DNA of 64,000 nt from Providencia sneebia DSM 19967 (GCF_000314895.2 NZ_CM001773.1:3128935-3192934); one strand, 5' to 3'. Numbered from the stretch's first letter, positions 18,447-27,687 are shown. The notes: generated from the letters alone by a model not told the origin. Translations and numbers: made by a program.

Positions 18447-19151
18447 TTATCGGTTGCTAGTCAGCACCATTTGACTTGCATCGACAATCTTCGTAAGCAA
18501 AGCAAGACGTGTGGCCTTGTCGTTTAGGTAAAAATGCCCTCCAGTAAAGATATAGCTACCCAGCCAACGAGTTGTATAGTCAGACCATTTTTCAACAGCC
18601 TCTCGGGAAACAATCTCCGTATCATCCTCGCCAAACATAGCCATCAGCGGACTGGTCGTCGAAATCGGCGCGGCATCCATCAACTTATCGTTGAGCTGAA
18701 AATCATTACGCAAAATAGGTAAAAAGAAATCCAAAACTGCCTGATTATCAACCAGTTCCTCAGGAAGACCGCCATAAACAGCAACTACCTTAAGAAATTC
18801 TTCTCTAGGCAATAAATGATAATTCCTTGGCCGGTTCAATAGCATTGATGTTTCAGGCCTGCCGCTCAGAACAATTAATTGGATAGCTCCTGCGCGGTTT
18901 CTTAGCTGCAATTGCTTAACCACCTGTAATGCCAAAATACTACCAACACTATGACCAAAAAACGCAATTTTGCTTTTTCCCTTATTAATGATTGCTTCGG
19001 TAATTTCGTTGATCAACCTATGTGGATCATTTGTTAATGGCTCTTTTAACCGACTACCGTGCCCAGGATATTCCACAGGGCAAACATTCAGCCAGTCAGG
19101 TATAGTCGTTTTTAACACTGCCTCCCGTATGCTTCTCAATACTGTGGTCAT
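18447..19151 (-). CDS. Type II thioesterase, N-terminally short
   Basis: An alpha/beta hydrolase that clears misprimed NRPS carrier domains (YbtT/EntH-like role). The triad is visible: Ser in FGHSVGS, Asp in the FGEDDTE region and His in GGHFYL. At 234 residues it lacks the first strand and the conserved (A/T)GGS loop that normally precede the PGHG segment. A TGGS motif does occur at the right distance (19117-19131) but in the frame of NRPS2, whose last 56 bases overlap this gene. Either the gene lost its first strand by a frameshift, or translation starts inside the overlap and the fold is trimmed. Confidence 0.75.
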   Translation of the reverse strand: MTTVLRSIREAVLKTTIPDWLNVCPVEYPGHGSRLKEPLTNDPHRLINEITEAIINKGKSKIAFFGHSVGSILALQVVKQLQLRNRAGAIQLIVLSGRPETSMLLNRPRNYHLLPREEFLKVVAVYGGLPEELVDNQAVLDFFLPILRNDFQLNDKLMDAAPISTTSPLMAMFGEDDTEIVSREAVEKWSDYTTRWLGSYIFTGGHFYLNDKATRLALLTKIVDASQMVLTSNR

Positions 19152-21105
19152 GTATGACGTGTTCTATTACTTTTGCTAAATCATTTATCCGGCTGTTGTC
19201 ATATATGGATTGAAAAGGCAAATCAATGTTAAAGCGTTTATTCAGTCGTAAAACTAAAGTGGTAAGGCTTAACGAATTACCGCCAATTTCAAAGAAGTCA
19301 TCAGTTAACGCGATTGATGCTGGGTTCAGGGATAGCACCTCAGCAATTTCCTCAATCAAGCTTTCTGCATATTCAGCTATTTCTCCGTGTTCCACGTGAC
19401 GCACCACGTTTGCATTTAAGATATATTTTTCTTTCAAAGCCTTGCGATCTATTTTCTGATTTGGCGTGATGGTCCACTCATCAACAATATGACATTCATT
19501 CGGGATCATGTAGACAGGCAAAACTCGTCGGAGTGCTTCTTTTATATCACTAAATTTGGCATGTACAGCATCCGAAGCCAGCATAAATAAGTGTAGGGTC
19601 GTGTTGTTTAAAACCGAGTGAGCAACAATAACGACTTCCTGACATTTGAACTCTTTACAGATAATATTTTCAATTTCACCTAACTCAACCCTGAAACCTC
19701 GGATCTGAACCTGACCATCATTCCTGCCCATAAAATACAGCATGCCATCATAGTCATAATAAGCGAGGTCACCAGTGCAGTATCCACCATATTTAAAGGA
19801 TTTTCGTGTAAGTTCTGTATTATGAAGATAGCCGGAACCCACTCCGGGGCCGATGATTAACATTTCCCCGACAACACCTGGAGGAAGCGGATTACCATGC
19901 GAGTCAATAATTTTTATTTCTGTTTCCGGTAAAGGATAGCCTAGTGCGGCGGCATTGCGGGTTTCATGCACAGGGTTATACGTCGCCATAACGGCCGTTT
20001 CAGTTGGTCCGTAGAGGTTATAAAATGATTTTGACGTATCTTTTACCCACTCCATCGCAAAATTAGCTGGGCATATATCGCCACCGGTTAACAGCGTATC
20101 CACATGTAGCAGTTCGCTAATATTGAGGTGTGAAATAACGATCGGCGGTAAAAATGCAAACTCTATTTCGTTTGCATTCAAGTATTGGGTAATTTGATTC
20201 AGATCCTGCCGCTTGCTATTCGGAATGAGATACAGACAGCTGCAACTCACCACTGATAGCGCCAGTTCGAGAATGGACGCATCAAAACTAATGGATGAAA
20301 ACTGCATCGCCCGCCTGAACTTAACTTTTTCCCCCATGACCTGACGGCATGAGGCAAGCAGTGTTTTGACGCCTCTATTCGTGTTCATAGCCCCTTTTGG
20401 ATTACCGGTGGAGCCCGATGTATAAATAATATACGCTGGGCTCTCATCGTCGAGCTCCGGTAGCAACTGTTGTGGCTTATCTTGCAAATATGTTTCTGTA
20501 ATTTCTTCCATCAGGATGTACTGTACGTTATCAAAAATACGTTCAGTTACGCTGGTAGTGATAACTCTGGCAAGTCCCGCATCCCTAGCAATAAATTTCA
20601 AGCGTTCTTCAGGGTATGACAAGTCCAACGGCAAATAGCAGCCACCACGCGCCATAATGGCAAGCATTGCAAGAAAGGAATCAATACTTCGATTCAAATA
20701 AACACCGACGATCTCCCCTTTACGTATATCTAGGTTAGCGGCAATTTGCTTAATTTTTTTCGACAGTTGTTGGTAGGTGTAAGTCGTTGACTCATCGACA
20801 AAGGCCAGTTGCAAGGGGTGTTGGCGGGCATTTTCATTAATTTGCTGATATAAATTCAGCTCAACTGCCACATTATCGCCTTTTAAAACTGGGTAATAGC
20901 ACGATAACGTGCCCAGCACATCATTGAGTATACGGCCTGAATCCGTTGCGATGGTGTCGATCAAGCGCGCAAATATGGTACTTACCTCTGATGATGCTGT
21001 AGCGATCGGAACTGCTGGGGCAATGGCGTCGTCAGGCTCAATCCAGTAACTTTCCGGGTTAAGCCTAGCAACCGGAAGCTCAACGACATAGCTTTTATCT
21101 ATCAC
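19096..21105 (-). CDS. NRPS2: adenylation-PCP protein with a PKS-like N-terminal remnant
   Basis: 669 residues from a GTG start. An adenylation domain at about 95-570 has A3 IIYTSGSTGNPKG, A5 NLYGPTE, A7 YCTGDLAYYD, A8 GRNDGQVQIRGFRVELGEIE (split here into GRNDGQ and RGFRVELGEIE) and A10 NQKIDRKALK. A PCP domain follows with the phosphopantetheine Ser611 in GGNSL. Residues 9-26 (VELPVARLNPESYWIEPD) resemble the linker after a polyketide acyltransferase domain. My hand reading of the specificity pocket (D A L I L G L V M K) suggests a hydrophobic amino acid, not Ser/Thr/Cys; this is tentative. The start sits in a hairpin with the end of NRPS1. Confidence 0.85.
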   Translation of the reverse strand: MIDKSYVVELPVARLNPESYWIEPDDAIAPAVPIATASSEVSTIFARLIDTIATDSGRILNDVLGTLSCYYPVLKGDNVAVELNLYQQINENARQHPLQLAFVDESTTYTYQQLSKKIKQIAANLDIRKGEIVGVYLNRSIDSFLAMLAIMARGGCYLPLDLSYPEERLKFIARDAGLARVITTSVTERIFDNVQYILMEEITETYLQDKPQQLLPELDDESPAYIIYTSGSTGNPKGAMNTNRGVKTLLASCRQVMGEKVKFRRAMQFSSISFDASILELALSVVSCSCLYLIPNSKRQDLNQITQYLNANEIEFAFLPPIVISHLNISELLHVDTLLTGGDICPANFAMEWVKDTSKSFYNLYGPTETAVMATYNPVHETRNAAALGYPLPETEIKIIDSHGNPLPPGVVGEMLIIGPGVGSGYLHNTELTRKSFKYGGYCTGDLAYYDYDGMLYFMGRNDGQVQIRGFRVELGEIENIICKEFKCQEVVIVAHSVLNNTTLHLFMLASDAVHAKFSDIKEALRRVLPVYMIPNECHIVDEWTITPNQKIDRKALKEKYILNANVVRHVEHGEIAEYAESLIEEIAEVLSLNPASIALTDDFFEIGGNSLSLTTLVLRLNKRFNIDLPFQSIYDNSRINDLAKVIEHVIHDHSIEKHTGGSVKNDYT

Positions 21106-21125
21106 CCGGCTCAGATCTAGCCGGG
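21105..21125. promoter_or_regulatory. Hairpin spanning NRPS1 stop and NRPS2 GTG start
   Basis: A perfect 7-base inverted repeat (cccggct, 21105-21111, and agccggg, 21119-21125, loop of 7) covers the last codons and stop of NRPS1 and the first base of the GTG of NRPS2. In the mRNA it would sequester the downstream start until ribosomes finish NRPS1, a layout that suggests translational coupling. Confidence 0.6.
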
Positions 21126-22976
21126 CAAATCGGTAGCAGAAGGGACATAATCTTGTGCAAAAATGGCATCCGCCTGCGTAACGTCGACAATTGGGATCTG
21201 AAATGCTTCCGGAACTAAATGGCGGGTTTTCGCATCGACGATAATAAGACAGGGTTGCGCATCTTCAAGGATTTGCTCAATACGGCTTGCTGGCTGATCG
21301 ATATCCAGCGGTAAATATGCGGCTCCTGACGCCAAAACACCCCATACCCCCACAATCTGCTGCCAGCCTTTCGGTAACAAAATGGCAACAATCGCCGGCC
21401 GCTCCTGCTGCAATCTGTTGGCATGGATAAAGGCTCCCAATTGGCATGCGCGGTTAAATAGCGTCTGATAACTCAACGTTGTCTCTTCGCAAATAATCGC
21501 ATTGGCAGCCCCCTGTCCTGGGATTTGCATCACCTCGGCAAACTGGCGGAACAGCGGTTTTTCACTGAACGGGACGGAGTTGTTGTTAATAACTTGCCTT
21601 ATTTTTCTCTGTTCTTCCGGCAAAAAGATAACATTATGTTGCTGAATATATTCCCGATAATCGGGAGAGATAATACTAGTGACTATTCGCTCGAAAGCCT
21701 GAAATATCAATTCAATACAGCCGTCGGCGAAATAATTACGCACATAGTCCCATCTTACCGCCAGCTTGCCTTGATAAAATTCATGCCGGCAGTCCAATAA
21801 TACATTTGGCGTATGCGATATGTCATACTGAACCTCACCGAATAATCTGCCTTTCAGCGCGTCCCTTTGTGGATCCAACCCATGGCTGAGCGTAAAAACA
21901 ATCGGGAAGGAAGTTAATGATGTGACATTATTCGACTCCACCAGTTTCCTCAATTGTTTACTGCCAGAAACTTGTTCATGCTTCAAGTCGTCAAGATACT
22001 GCCGATGGATGTAACGAATTCGCTCTTCGAAAGTTGGAATATTTGCTAGGTTAAGACTGAGAATGGAAAATGATGAAAACTCACCAACGATATCATTAAT
22101 TTGGTGAGAGAACTTTGGGCGGGTAAATCGCGGAATATTTAGACTAAAATCTTGCGATTCATTCCAATAGCTGACAGCTTCGACAAAAGCACTCAATATC
22201 AATGTATCTATATTAATATCAAGCGCTTTTGCCCGCACTTGTAAAAGATCAACTTCAGCAGGGCTAAAAATATGAGCCAACTGCTGGAAATTTTCCGTGC
22301 AGACTGAAAAATCAGTGTTCCGAGATACCCCAGACCTGACAGGTAATGCCGGCGGCTCGTTGGTGGACGCTAGCCGTTTATCCCAATACGCCTCGGATTG
22401 CGCATAGTCAGGCATATTTTCTCTGCGGGAATATTCGTGAATATAATCCCGATACTGAAAAGTCAAAACTGGGAGATCCTGCTGTGGGTGATAATAGTAG
22501 TGAGCAAGGTCAGAAAGTATAATATTGACGCTCGGGGCATCCACTCCCCACATATTTAAGCTCAATAAAAATGTTGTTACATCCGTATTTTGCAATAAAT
22601 AAAGATCGAACTGCGGGGATTCGCTGCAATGGAACTTACGGTGTGATAGCTGGTGCCGAGTGTCAGTAAACAGCGCCTGTTTTTGATGTTCCTCCATTCC
22701 CCGAAGGTCGATATAACTCAGGCCATCATTAGGCAGGTGTTCAACGATCCGCTGTTTACCGTCGTCTGACGCAACCGTTCTTAACATAGCATGTCGGTGT
22801 AAAATGTTACGCCAAGCTAAGGTAAATCTGGTCAGGTCAAAATCTGCCAAATTGTATTCACAATAATATTGTATTCGTGAACTATTCTCTAAAACGCCAT
22901 CAGTTATGCTAATCCAATATGCTTTTTGCATATCAGACATAGGAAAGATATCCCCACCATTATTTAAGTAATTCAT
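21117..22976 (-). CDS. NRPS1: heterocyclization domain with truncated adenylation domain
   Basis: 619 residues. An N-terminal condensation-superfamily domain begins FPMSDMQKAYWI, typical of heterocyclization (Cy) domains that form oxazoline or thiazoline rings. In place of the condensation His motif it has N141-x4-D146-x2-S149 (NMWGVDAPS); the usual first residue of this motif is Asp. From about residue 475 an adenylation domain starts (A1/A2 region ending with SGAAYLPLDIDQPASRIEQI), but the protein stops at LPG before A3. No ATP-binding core, no A8/A10 and no carrier domain are present. AGGGTAA precedes ATG 22976. It is an end fragment of a larger enzyme or a stand-alone Cy protein. Confidence 0.85.
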   Translation of the reverse strand: MNYLNNGGDIFPMSDMQKAYWISITDGVLENSSRIQYYCEYNLADFDLTRFTLAWRNILHRHAMLRTVASDDGKQRIVEHLPNDGLSYIDLRGMEEHQKQALFTDTRHQLSHRKFHCSESPQFDLYLLQNTDVTTFLLSLNMWGVDAPSVNIILSDLAHYYYHPQQDLPVLTFQYRDYIHEYSRRENMPDYAQSEAYWDKRLASTNEPPALPVRSGVSRNTDFSVCTENFQQLAHIFSPAEVDLLQVRAKALDINIDTLILSAFVEAVSYWNESQDFSLNIPRFTRPKFSHQINDIVGEFSSFSILSLNLANIPTFEERIRYIHRQYLDDLKHEQVSGSKQLRKLVESNNVTSLTSFPIVFTLSHGLDPQRDALKGRLFGEVQYDISHTPNVLLDCRHEFYQGKLAVRWDYVRNYFADGCIELIFQAFERIVTSIISPDYREYIQQHNVIFLPEEQRKIRQVINNNSVPFSEKPLFRQFAEVMQIPGQGAANAIICEETTLSYQTLFNRACQLGAFIHANRLQQERPAIVAILLPKGWQQIVGVWGVLASGAAYLPLDIDQPASRIEQILEDAQPCLIIVDAKTRHLVPEAFQIPIVDVTQADAIFAQDYVPSATDLPG

Positions 22977-23127
22977 TTACCCTAACCTTAAATAGCATTA
23001 ATAATAATTACTGCCACATTTGTGCCATCACTATTTTTACGGCCTGACTGATGGCTATATTTTTCACGTGCTGAAAAGCACTCAGGCTTAACGTCTTAGT
23101 TTGTAAATTAAGTAGATTAAACAGTGT

Positions 23128-23173
23128 AGAGTACGCCCGTTCGGGCGTACTCATGGGCAGGCTTAACAGCCTG
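23128..23173 (-). terminator. Tandem hairpins between the receptor gene and NRPS1
   Basis: Two perfect inverted repeats stand side by side: gagtacgcccg/cgggcgtactc (23128-23151, 11-base stem, 2-base loop) and gcaggct/agcctgc (23156-23173). Both follow the stop of the TonB receptor gene on the minus strand. No long U-run follows, so they may attenuate rather than end transcription into the NRPS genes. Confidence 0.6.
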
Positions 23174-23194
23174 CTGAATGTCTTGCTAAAGCAA

Positions 23195-25240
23195 TCAGAA
23201 CCTCAGTTCTGTTGAAATTCCAACAAGGCGGGGTTGTTGATAGGTGGTATAGCCACCAGTGATAATTTTGGTTTTCTCGTGAGAATCAAATGCATTTTCC
23301 GTATACAACGTAACGCGTCCATTTTTGAAGTTATAGGCTATATACGCATTTGCTTGCGAATATCCATTGGTTTTAGAATCACGACTATTCGATACAGAAG
23401 AATAGTAAGAATCGGTGTAATTCATATTAGCCCCAACTTCAAATCCTGCCGGTAGTTGGTAACTACCACCCGCATTCAATGTGTAACTTGGAGAGCGACT
23501 GAGTTTATTATTTTCATAACTCGGATTTTCGGTATATTCCTTAATTTTGGTTTTTAGCAATCCAACCCCAGCATAAAGATTGATATCATCATTAGCCTGC
23601 CAATTAAGGTTAAATTCCGCACCATAAGTAATCGCTTTATCCGCATTATCCATGATCGCGTATCCGGACATATCGTAGTAAGGTACCTGTAAATCTTTAT
23701 AATCGTTATAAAATAAATTAGTACTTAGTTTCAAACGGTTATCAGCAGAAATCCAGCGATGATATAACTCATAGCTCCATACATATTCCGTATCATATTG
23801 ATATATCTTAAATGGAGGTGTAAATGAGACACCGGCACCACCTGGGTTATAACCACGAACTACTTTGGCACCAACCCGGTGGTTATCATTAAACAACCAA
23901 GCCGCATCAAATTTTGGTAAGAATACTTTTTCTGTGTTTTCATAGTCTACGACGAAAAGACTTCCCCCATACCGCTTGTGCTCTTCCTCCTCGTAACGTG
24001 CGGACATATTGATTTCAATATGTTCACTAGGATCAAACGTAATTTCGCCATATACCGCTTTGGTATTGGTTTTGTCTCGATAAGCATTTTTAACATTTAT
24101 TAGAACTGTCTCATCTTGAGGCGAGTTATAATAAAACAGTCCCAGTAAGCCACGATATTTTTCCGTATCAAATTTCAATATCGGTTCAATTTGGAATTCA
24201 TGCCCTTCTACACGTGCCGGTCCACCAACGGGTAACGCATAACGATCCTGAATAAAGTTCGAATAAATTGCTTTATTTTCAAATTTTAAGGTATCGTTTA
24301 TTTCATAACCAACATCCCAGATATTAGTCGCTGAACGTATTTGAAATACTGAGCGGAATGTTTCAAACTCGTTTCTTGGTTTAAATTCACCTTGAGGTGT
24401 CCGCGAATCAACATGATAGAAAGTATAGCGGCTATAGAAATCTGGAAAAGCGGATGGTAGCCAAAGAAGTTTCGCTCTGGTTGCAGTGGATTCGAATTTA
24501 CGCGAATCTCCCGCGGGTGAATATTTGGCTAGATGTTCAAAAGACTTACGATCTTGTCGGTCCACACTCAGTCGGAACAGTAACTCTTCATTAATTAATG
24601 GCCCAGATAACATAGCGGAATATTGACGCAGGTTCTGGTTACCGTAACCTAATCTGGCCGCTCCCTCATATTTGTTACTTGGGTCGTTACTCTGTGCTAC
24701 CACAGAACCCGCTATGGCATTACGCCCTTGTGCATAACTTTGTGGTCCTCGATATACTTCAATCTGCCTCATATCCCACGTTGACTTACTTCCAAAGGCA
24801 AGATCATTGTAGTTTGAAGTATGACCATCAATTGAAACATTCAAACGCGGGCGAGCCCCTGTGATAAAAGCCATTGCTCCAACAGCGGTTGAACCTTCAA
24901 TACCGCGGATAGAGGGTAATTCGTTTCCTAGCCCAGTATCTATAACGTTCGGAGTATTCTTGAAGACTTGTGTCAACGAATTGAGGTCAGGACGACGTTC
25001 AAGTTCTTTTTGTGTAATAATATTTAAGCTTGACCCCGTTTCCACTTCTCTACGGTCAAATCTTTCGCCGGTTACAATGATTACCCCTTCAGATGGTTCT
25101 GCTTTGTCTTCGACTTTATTATCTGTGCTGTCTGCTATGCCCTCAATTTTATTATCTGTGCTATCTGCAATACTAGTGAAACTGTAGCAACTAACCATAC
25201 ATAATATAAGGAAATTTAATTTAAACTTGATATATTTCAT
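23195..25240 (-). CDS. TonB-dependent siderophore receptor of the NRPS island
   Basis: Outer-membrane receptor for a ferric siderophore. The ATG at 25240 gives 681 residues with a signal peptide (FKLNFLILCMVSCYSFTSIA). A plug domain at about 60-190 includes a TonB-box-like GVIIVTG and the RGPQSYAQGRNAIAGSV plug motif; the rest is a beta barrel ending in the aromatic STELRF. An ATG at 25282 would add 14 residues before the signal peptide. Just after the signal peptide IADSTDNK[IV]E occurs twice, from a near-perfect 32-base duplication. It is the first gene of the island and its likely ligand is the island product. Intact. Confidence 0.9.
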   Translation of the reverse strand: MKYIKFKLNFLILCMVSCYSFTSIADSTDNKIEGIADSTDNKVEDKAEPSEGVIIVTGERFDRREVETGSSLNIITQKELERRPDLNSLTQVFKNTPNVIDTGLGNELPSIRGIEGSTAVGAMAFITGARPRLNVSIDGHTSNYNDLAFGSKSTWDMRQIEVYRGPQSYAQGRNAIAGSVVAQSNDPSNKYEGAARLGYGNQNLRQYSAMLSGPLINEELLFRLSVDRQDRKSFEHLAKYSPAGDSRKFESTATRAKLLWLPSAFPDFYSRYTFYHVDSRTPQGEFKPRNEFETFRSVFQIRSATNIWDVGYEINDTLKFENKAIYSNFIQDRYALPVGGPARVEGHEFQIEPILKFDTEKYRGLLGLFYYNSPQDETVLINVKNAYRDKTNTKAVYGEITFDPSEHIEINMSARYEEEEHKRYGGSLFVVDYENTEKVFLPKFDAAWLFNDNHRVGAKVVRGYNPGGAGVSFTPPFKIYQYDTEYVWSYELYHRWISADNRLKLSTNLFYNDYKDLQVPYYDMSGYAIMDNADKAITYGAEFNLNWQANDDINLYAGVGLLKTKIKEYTENPSYENNKLSRSPSYTLNAGGSYQLPAGFEVGANMNYTDSYYSSVSNSRDSKTNGYSQANAYIAYNFKNGRVTLYTENAFDSHEKTKIITGGYTTYQQPRLVGISTELRF
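25112..25173. repeat. Imperfect tandem duplication at the receptor N-terminus
   Basis: About 30 bases containing ttattatctgtgct recur 32 bases apart (roughly 25112-25140 and 25144-25173) with a few mismatches. They encode two copies of IADSTDNKxE between the signal peptide and the TonB box. Confidence 0.7.
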
Positions 25241-25282
25241 GTAAAATAGGCCTATCATTATAGTAATAATATTTGGATTCAT

Positions 25283-26411
25283 CCTAGATAACTAAGGTCA
25301 TCTAGAATAGTTCTACGGGGAAAAGCGGCTTAGTCAGTACAACCAGAAACAGTCATTTTGCTATTTATTGCAGTCCCTACCGCCCGTACTACTACCGAGC
25401 TAGTTGACGTCCACAAAAATACGGTTGTTTACTATTTCGATTTCGAGCTATTTCTATTTCCAGTTCCTCCAACTCTGAATACTAATAGTCACGAATATTG
25501 ATAAGCTCGCCTGATTTAATGATGAGATAAAACTAGATAAAAGTTATTTTGGTGATATTCGTAAGATAATGTTTCAATTTTCTTCATGCATATTAATATA
25601 TTTAATCCTCACTTTTAGTTAACAACAAATCCGCCATAATCCTTAGGCTCAGGCCGATAAATTACAGATTTATTTTCTTATTAAATTCCGCTTTTTATAG
25701 GGAATAATGCGATGTATCAACCTAATTCAGTCCAGTTGAAGGTTTGCAATATTGAGTGTTTGATCAAATCTTGCATGCGAAAGACATTAAATTGTTACAA
25801 AATATGAAATTACGTTTCAAATTTGTTACAAGCAATTCCTACGCTACCGCACAAAGATATCAGTTATTGCACCACAAAATCACGCGTTAAGAATGATAAC
25901 GATAATGATAATAATTACTATTTACCATGTGGTGGGTTTTCCGTCAACGAGATTTGAGGTGAGCAGACCTCTCAATTAAATTAATGACAAGGTAGGCTCC
26001 TCCATCAAGGGGAGGAAAATTCTGATGTGAGAAGAGAAAATTTATAGGAGGAAAAACCAATCACAGCATAGTAAATGTAGCTCCATCCCCCAAAGCAGAG
26101 AAAGAGTTAGATGATTCACCTAATGAAACGGGTCATGTGCGTGGGGATCTATCTGATGTATTCGTGATGAAAAATCGACAATAAGCATGACTGGCTGCCG
26201 ATAGAGCTGATAACGAATAAAAACGCTGCAAATATACGAAGAGATGGCAAAGGTGTAAGGCTACATAGTGGAAAAAACAGGAATGAGACGCTAGACCCAT
26301 ACACAAATATCTAACTAATGTTCGTGAATATATTCAATATATATATTTGATCTGGATATATTCAATAATAAGATTACATAAAGGTTATCTTCTGAATAAT
26401 TCGTGCAATAT
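25283..26411. other. Long intergenic region upstream of the siderophore island
   Basis: About 1.1 kb without an intact gene. It holds a Fur-box-like site (25895-25920). On the plus strand an AGGAGG at 26046-26051 is followed by an open stretch (26047-26184, about 45 codons, no ATG start) reading VAPSPKAEKELDDSP near its middle, which has coding-like composition but no recognised family. It may be the scar of a lost gene, for example a regulator or a second receptor. The rest shows nothing I can name. Confidence 0.4.
25895..25920. promoter_or_regulatory. Overlapping Fur-box-like repeats
   Basis: GATAAC-GATAAT-GATAAT-AATTAC runs in tandem hexamers. The 19-mer at 25901-25919 matches the Fur consensus at 16 positions. 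It is 660 bases upstream of the island's receptor gene on the minus strand, an unusually long leader, and could instead have served the lost plus-strand gene at 26.05 kb. Confidence 0.6.
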
Positions 26412-26487
26412 CTATGTGGCAAAGGAGCGAGACACTAGAAACAGACATAAGTATGTAAATAGTGCTCGCAAGTGTAGCCAACAACGA
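26412..26487. repeat. Degenerate copy of the left-end intergenic repeat
   Basis: The segment shares ordered blocks with 78-160: ggcaa, then acataagtatgt, then gtagccaacaa, at similar spacing but with many differences between. It lies just downstream of the budC-like gene, at the edge of the siderophore island region. Confidence 0.4.
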
Positions 26488-26492
26488 GACAG

Positions 26493-27272
26493 TTAGCGGT
26501 AAACAATTCCGCCATCGGTCAAAATAGACTGACCAGTAATATAATCTGAATCATCGCTTGCTAAGAAAGCAACCAAACCTGCAACATCGTCTGGCGTTTG
26601 AGCACGGCCTAATGCAATACCTTCAACATATTTTTTATAAGTTTCACCTTTTGGTGTGCCTGTAATTTCAGAGAAGCGCTCATCAATCTCTACCCACATA
26701 TCTGTTCCTACAATACCTGGGCAATATGAGTTCACTGTGATCCCTGAGCTTGCGTACTCTTTTGCTGCTGCTTGAGTCAATGCACGAACTGCAAATTTAG
26801 TTGCAGAGTAAACACCTAACATTGCAAAACCGTCATGGCCCGCAATTGATGAAGCATTAATGATTTTACCTTTTTGCTTACGCTCTTGGAATTTTTCGCT
26901 GGCAGCTTGAATGCCCCACATAACGCCATCAACGTTAATTTTAAAGATAAGATCCATATCTTGTTGGCGCACTTCAGAAATAGGCTTAACTTGCGCAATT
27001 CCCGCATTGTTAATCATAACATCAAAACCACCTAATTCAGCTTCGGCGTGTGCTACTGCTGCAAAAACCTCTTCACGTTTGCTGACATCTGCCGCAAATG
27101 TTGTCACCTTACGGCCTAATGCTTCAATTTCTTTTGCAACATCAGCCAATTTATCCTTTTTTAAGTCAACTAAGGCAATGTCAGCACCATCTTTCGCCAA
27201 ACGCAATGCAATACCACGACCGATACCTTGTGCTGCACCTGTCACTAAAATGACTTTATTATTCAACGCCAT
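26493..27272 (-). CDS. budC: Acetoin (diacetyl) reductase / 2,3-butanediol dehydrogenase, BudC-like
   Basis: NADH-dependent SDR interconverting diacetyl, acetoin and 2,3-butanediol. 259 residues from ATG 27272, which has GGAG at proper spacing; an earlier in-frame ATG lacks one. Motifs are [12 protein letters not shown], the Ser in INASSIAGH and [15 protein letters not shown] and the end [10 protein letters not shown] follow Klebsiella BudC closely. The budA/budB genes are not in the window, so this is a stand-alone reductase here. It may re-oxidise NADH during fermentation. Confidence 0.85.
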   Translation of the reverse strand: MALNNKVILVTGAAQGIGRGIALRLAKDGADIALVDLKKDKLADVAKEIEALGRKVTTFAADVSKREEVFAAVAHAEAELGGFDVMINNAGIAQVKPISEVRQQDMDLIFKINVDGVMWGIQAASEKFQERKQKGKIINASSIAGHDGFAMLGVYSATKFAVRALTQAAAKEYASSGITVNSYCPGIVGTDMWVEIDERFSEITGTPKGETYKKYVEGIALGRAQTPDDVAGLVAFLASDDSDYITGQSILTDGGIVYR

Positions 27273-27687
27273 GTGTTTTCTCCACAATAAATAGATAAAA
27301 TGGACTGCTTTGATTAATAATAAGTTAGCAATATTAATAAAAAGTTACAAAGTAATGATATTAATCCAAGAAATATCCTGATGGTAAAAGATATGGCTAC
27401 ATTTGGTTATTATTAATTTAATTTATGAAATTAATATCTCATTAAGGTGGAATCTCGAACATTTAACGGAAAAAAATGACAAGCAGAGCTATGGCAAAAA
27501 ATGCTATTTAGCTAATTTTGTTTATAAAACAAGCTAGTTATATGAAAATAATTATCTTCACACTGAAATAGATTATCTTAATGGGATGGGATGAAATAAA
27601 AACCTAAGTCACATACAACTATTATGTAACCTAGGTTTTAATCATTGGCATTCGCTACCAATGCGAAATTTTCTGATGGGATAAAAA
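27273..27687. other. Intergenic region speB-budC
   Basis: This 415-base gap is AT-rich. It holds the speB terminator (27594-27640) and presumably the budC promoter. I see no further feature. Confidence 0.5.
27594..27640 (-). terminator. Probable rho-independent terminator after speB
   Basis: Imperfect inverted repeat aacctaagtcacata (27601-27615) with tatgtaacctaggttt (27623-27638). On the minus strand the stem is followed by a run of T (plus-strand a-run at 27597-27601). A second small hairpin (cattgg/ccaatg) lies closer to the speB stop. Confidence 0.65.

Noticed and set aside
26047..26184. Small protein gene with perfect ribosome binding site
   Set aside because: The frame lacks any ATG, GTG or TTG at a usable distance from AGGAGG; kept only as a possible relic.
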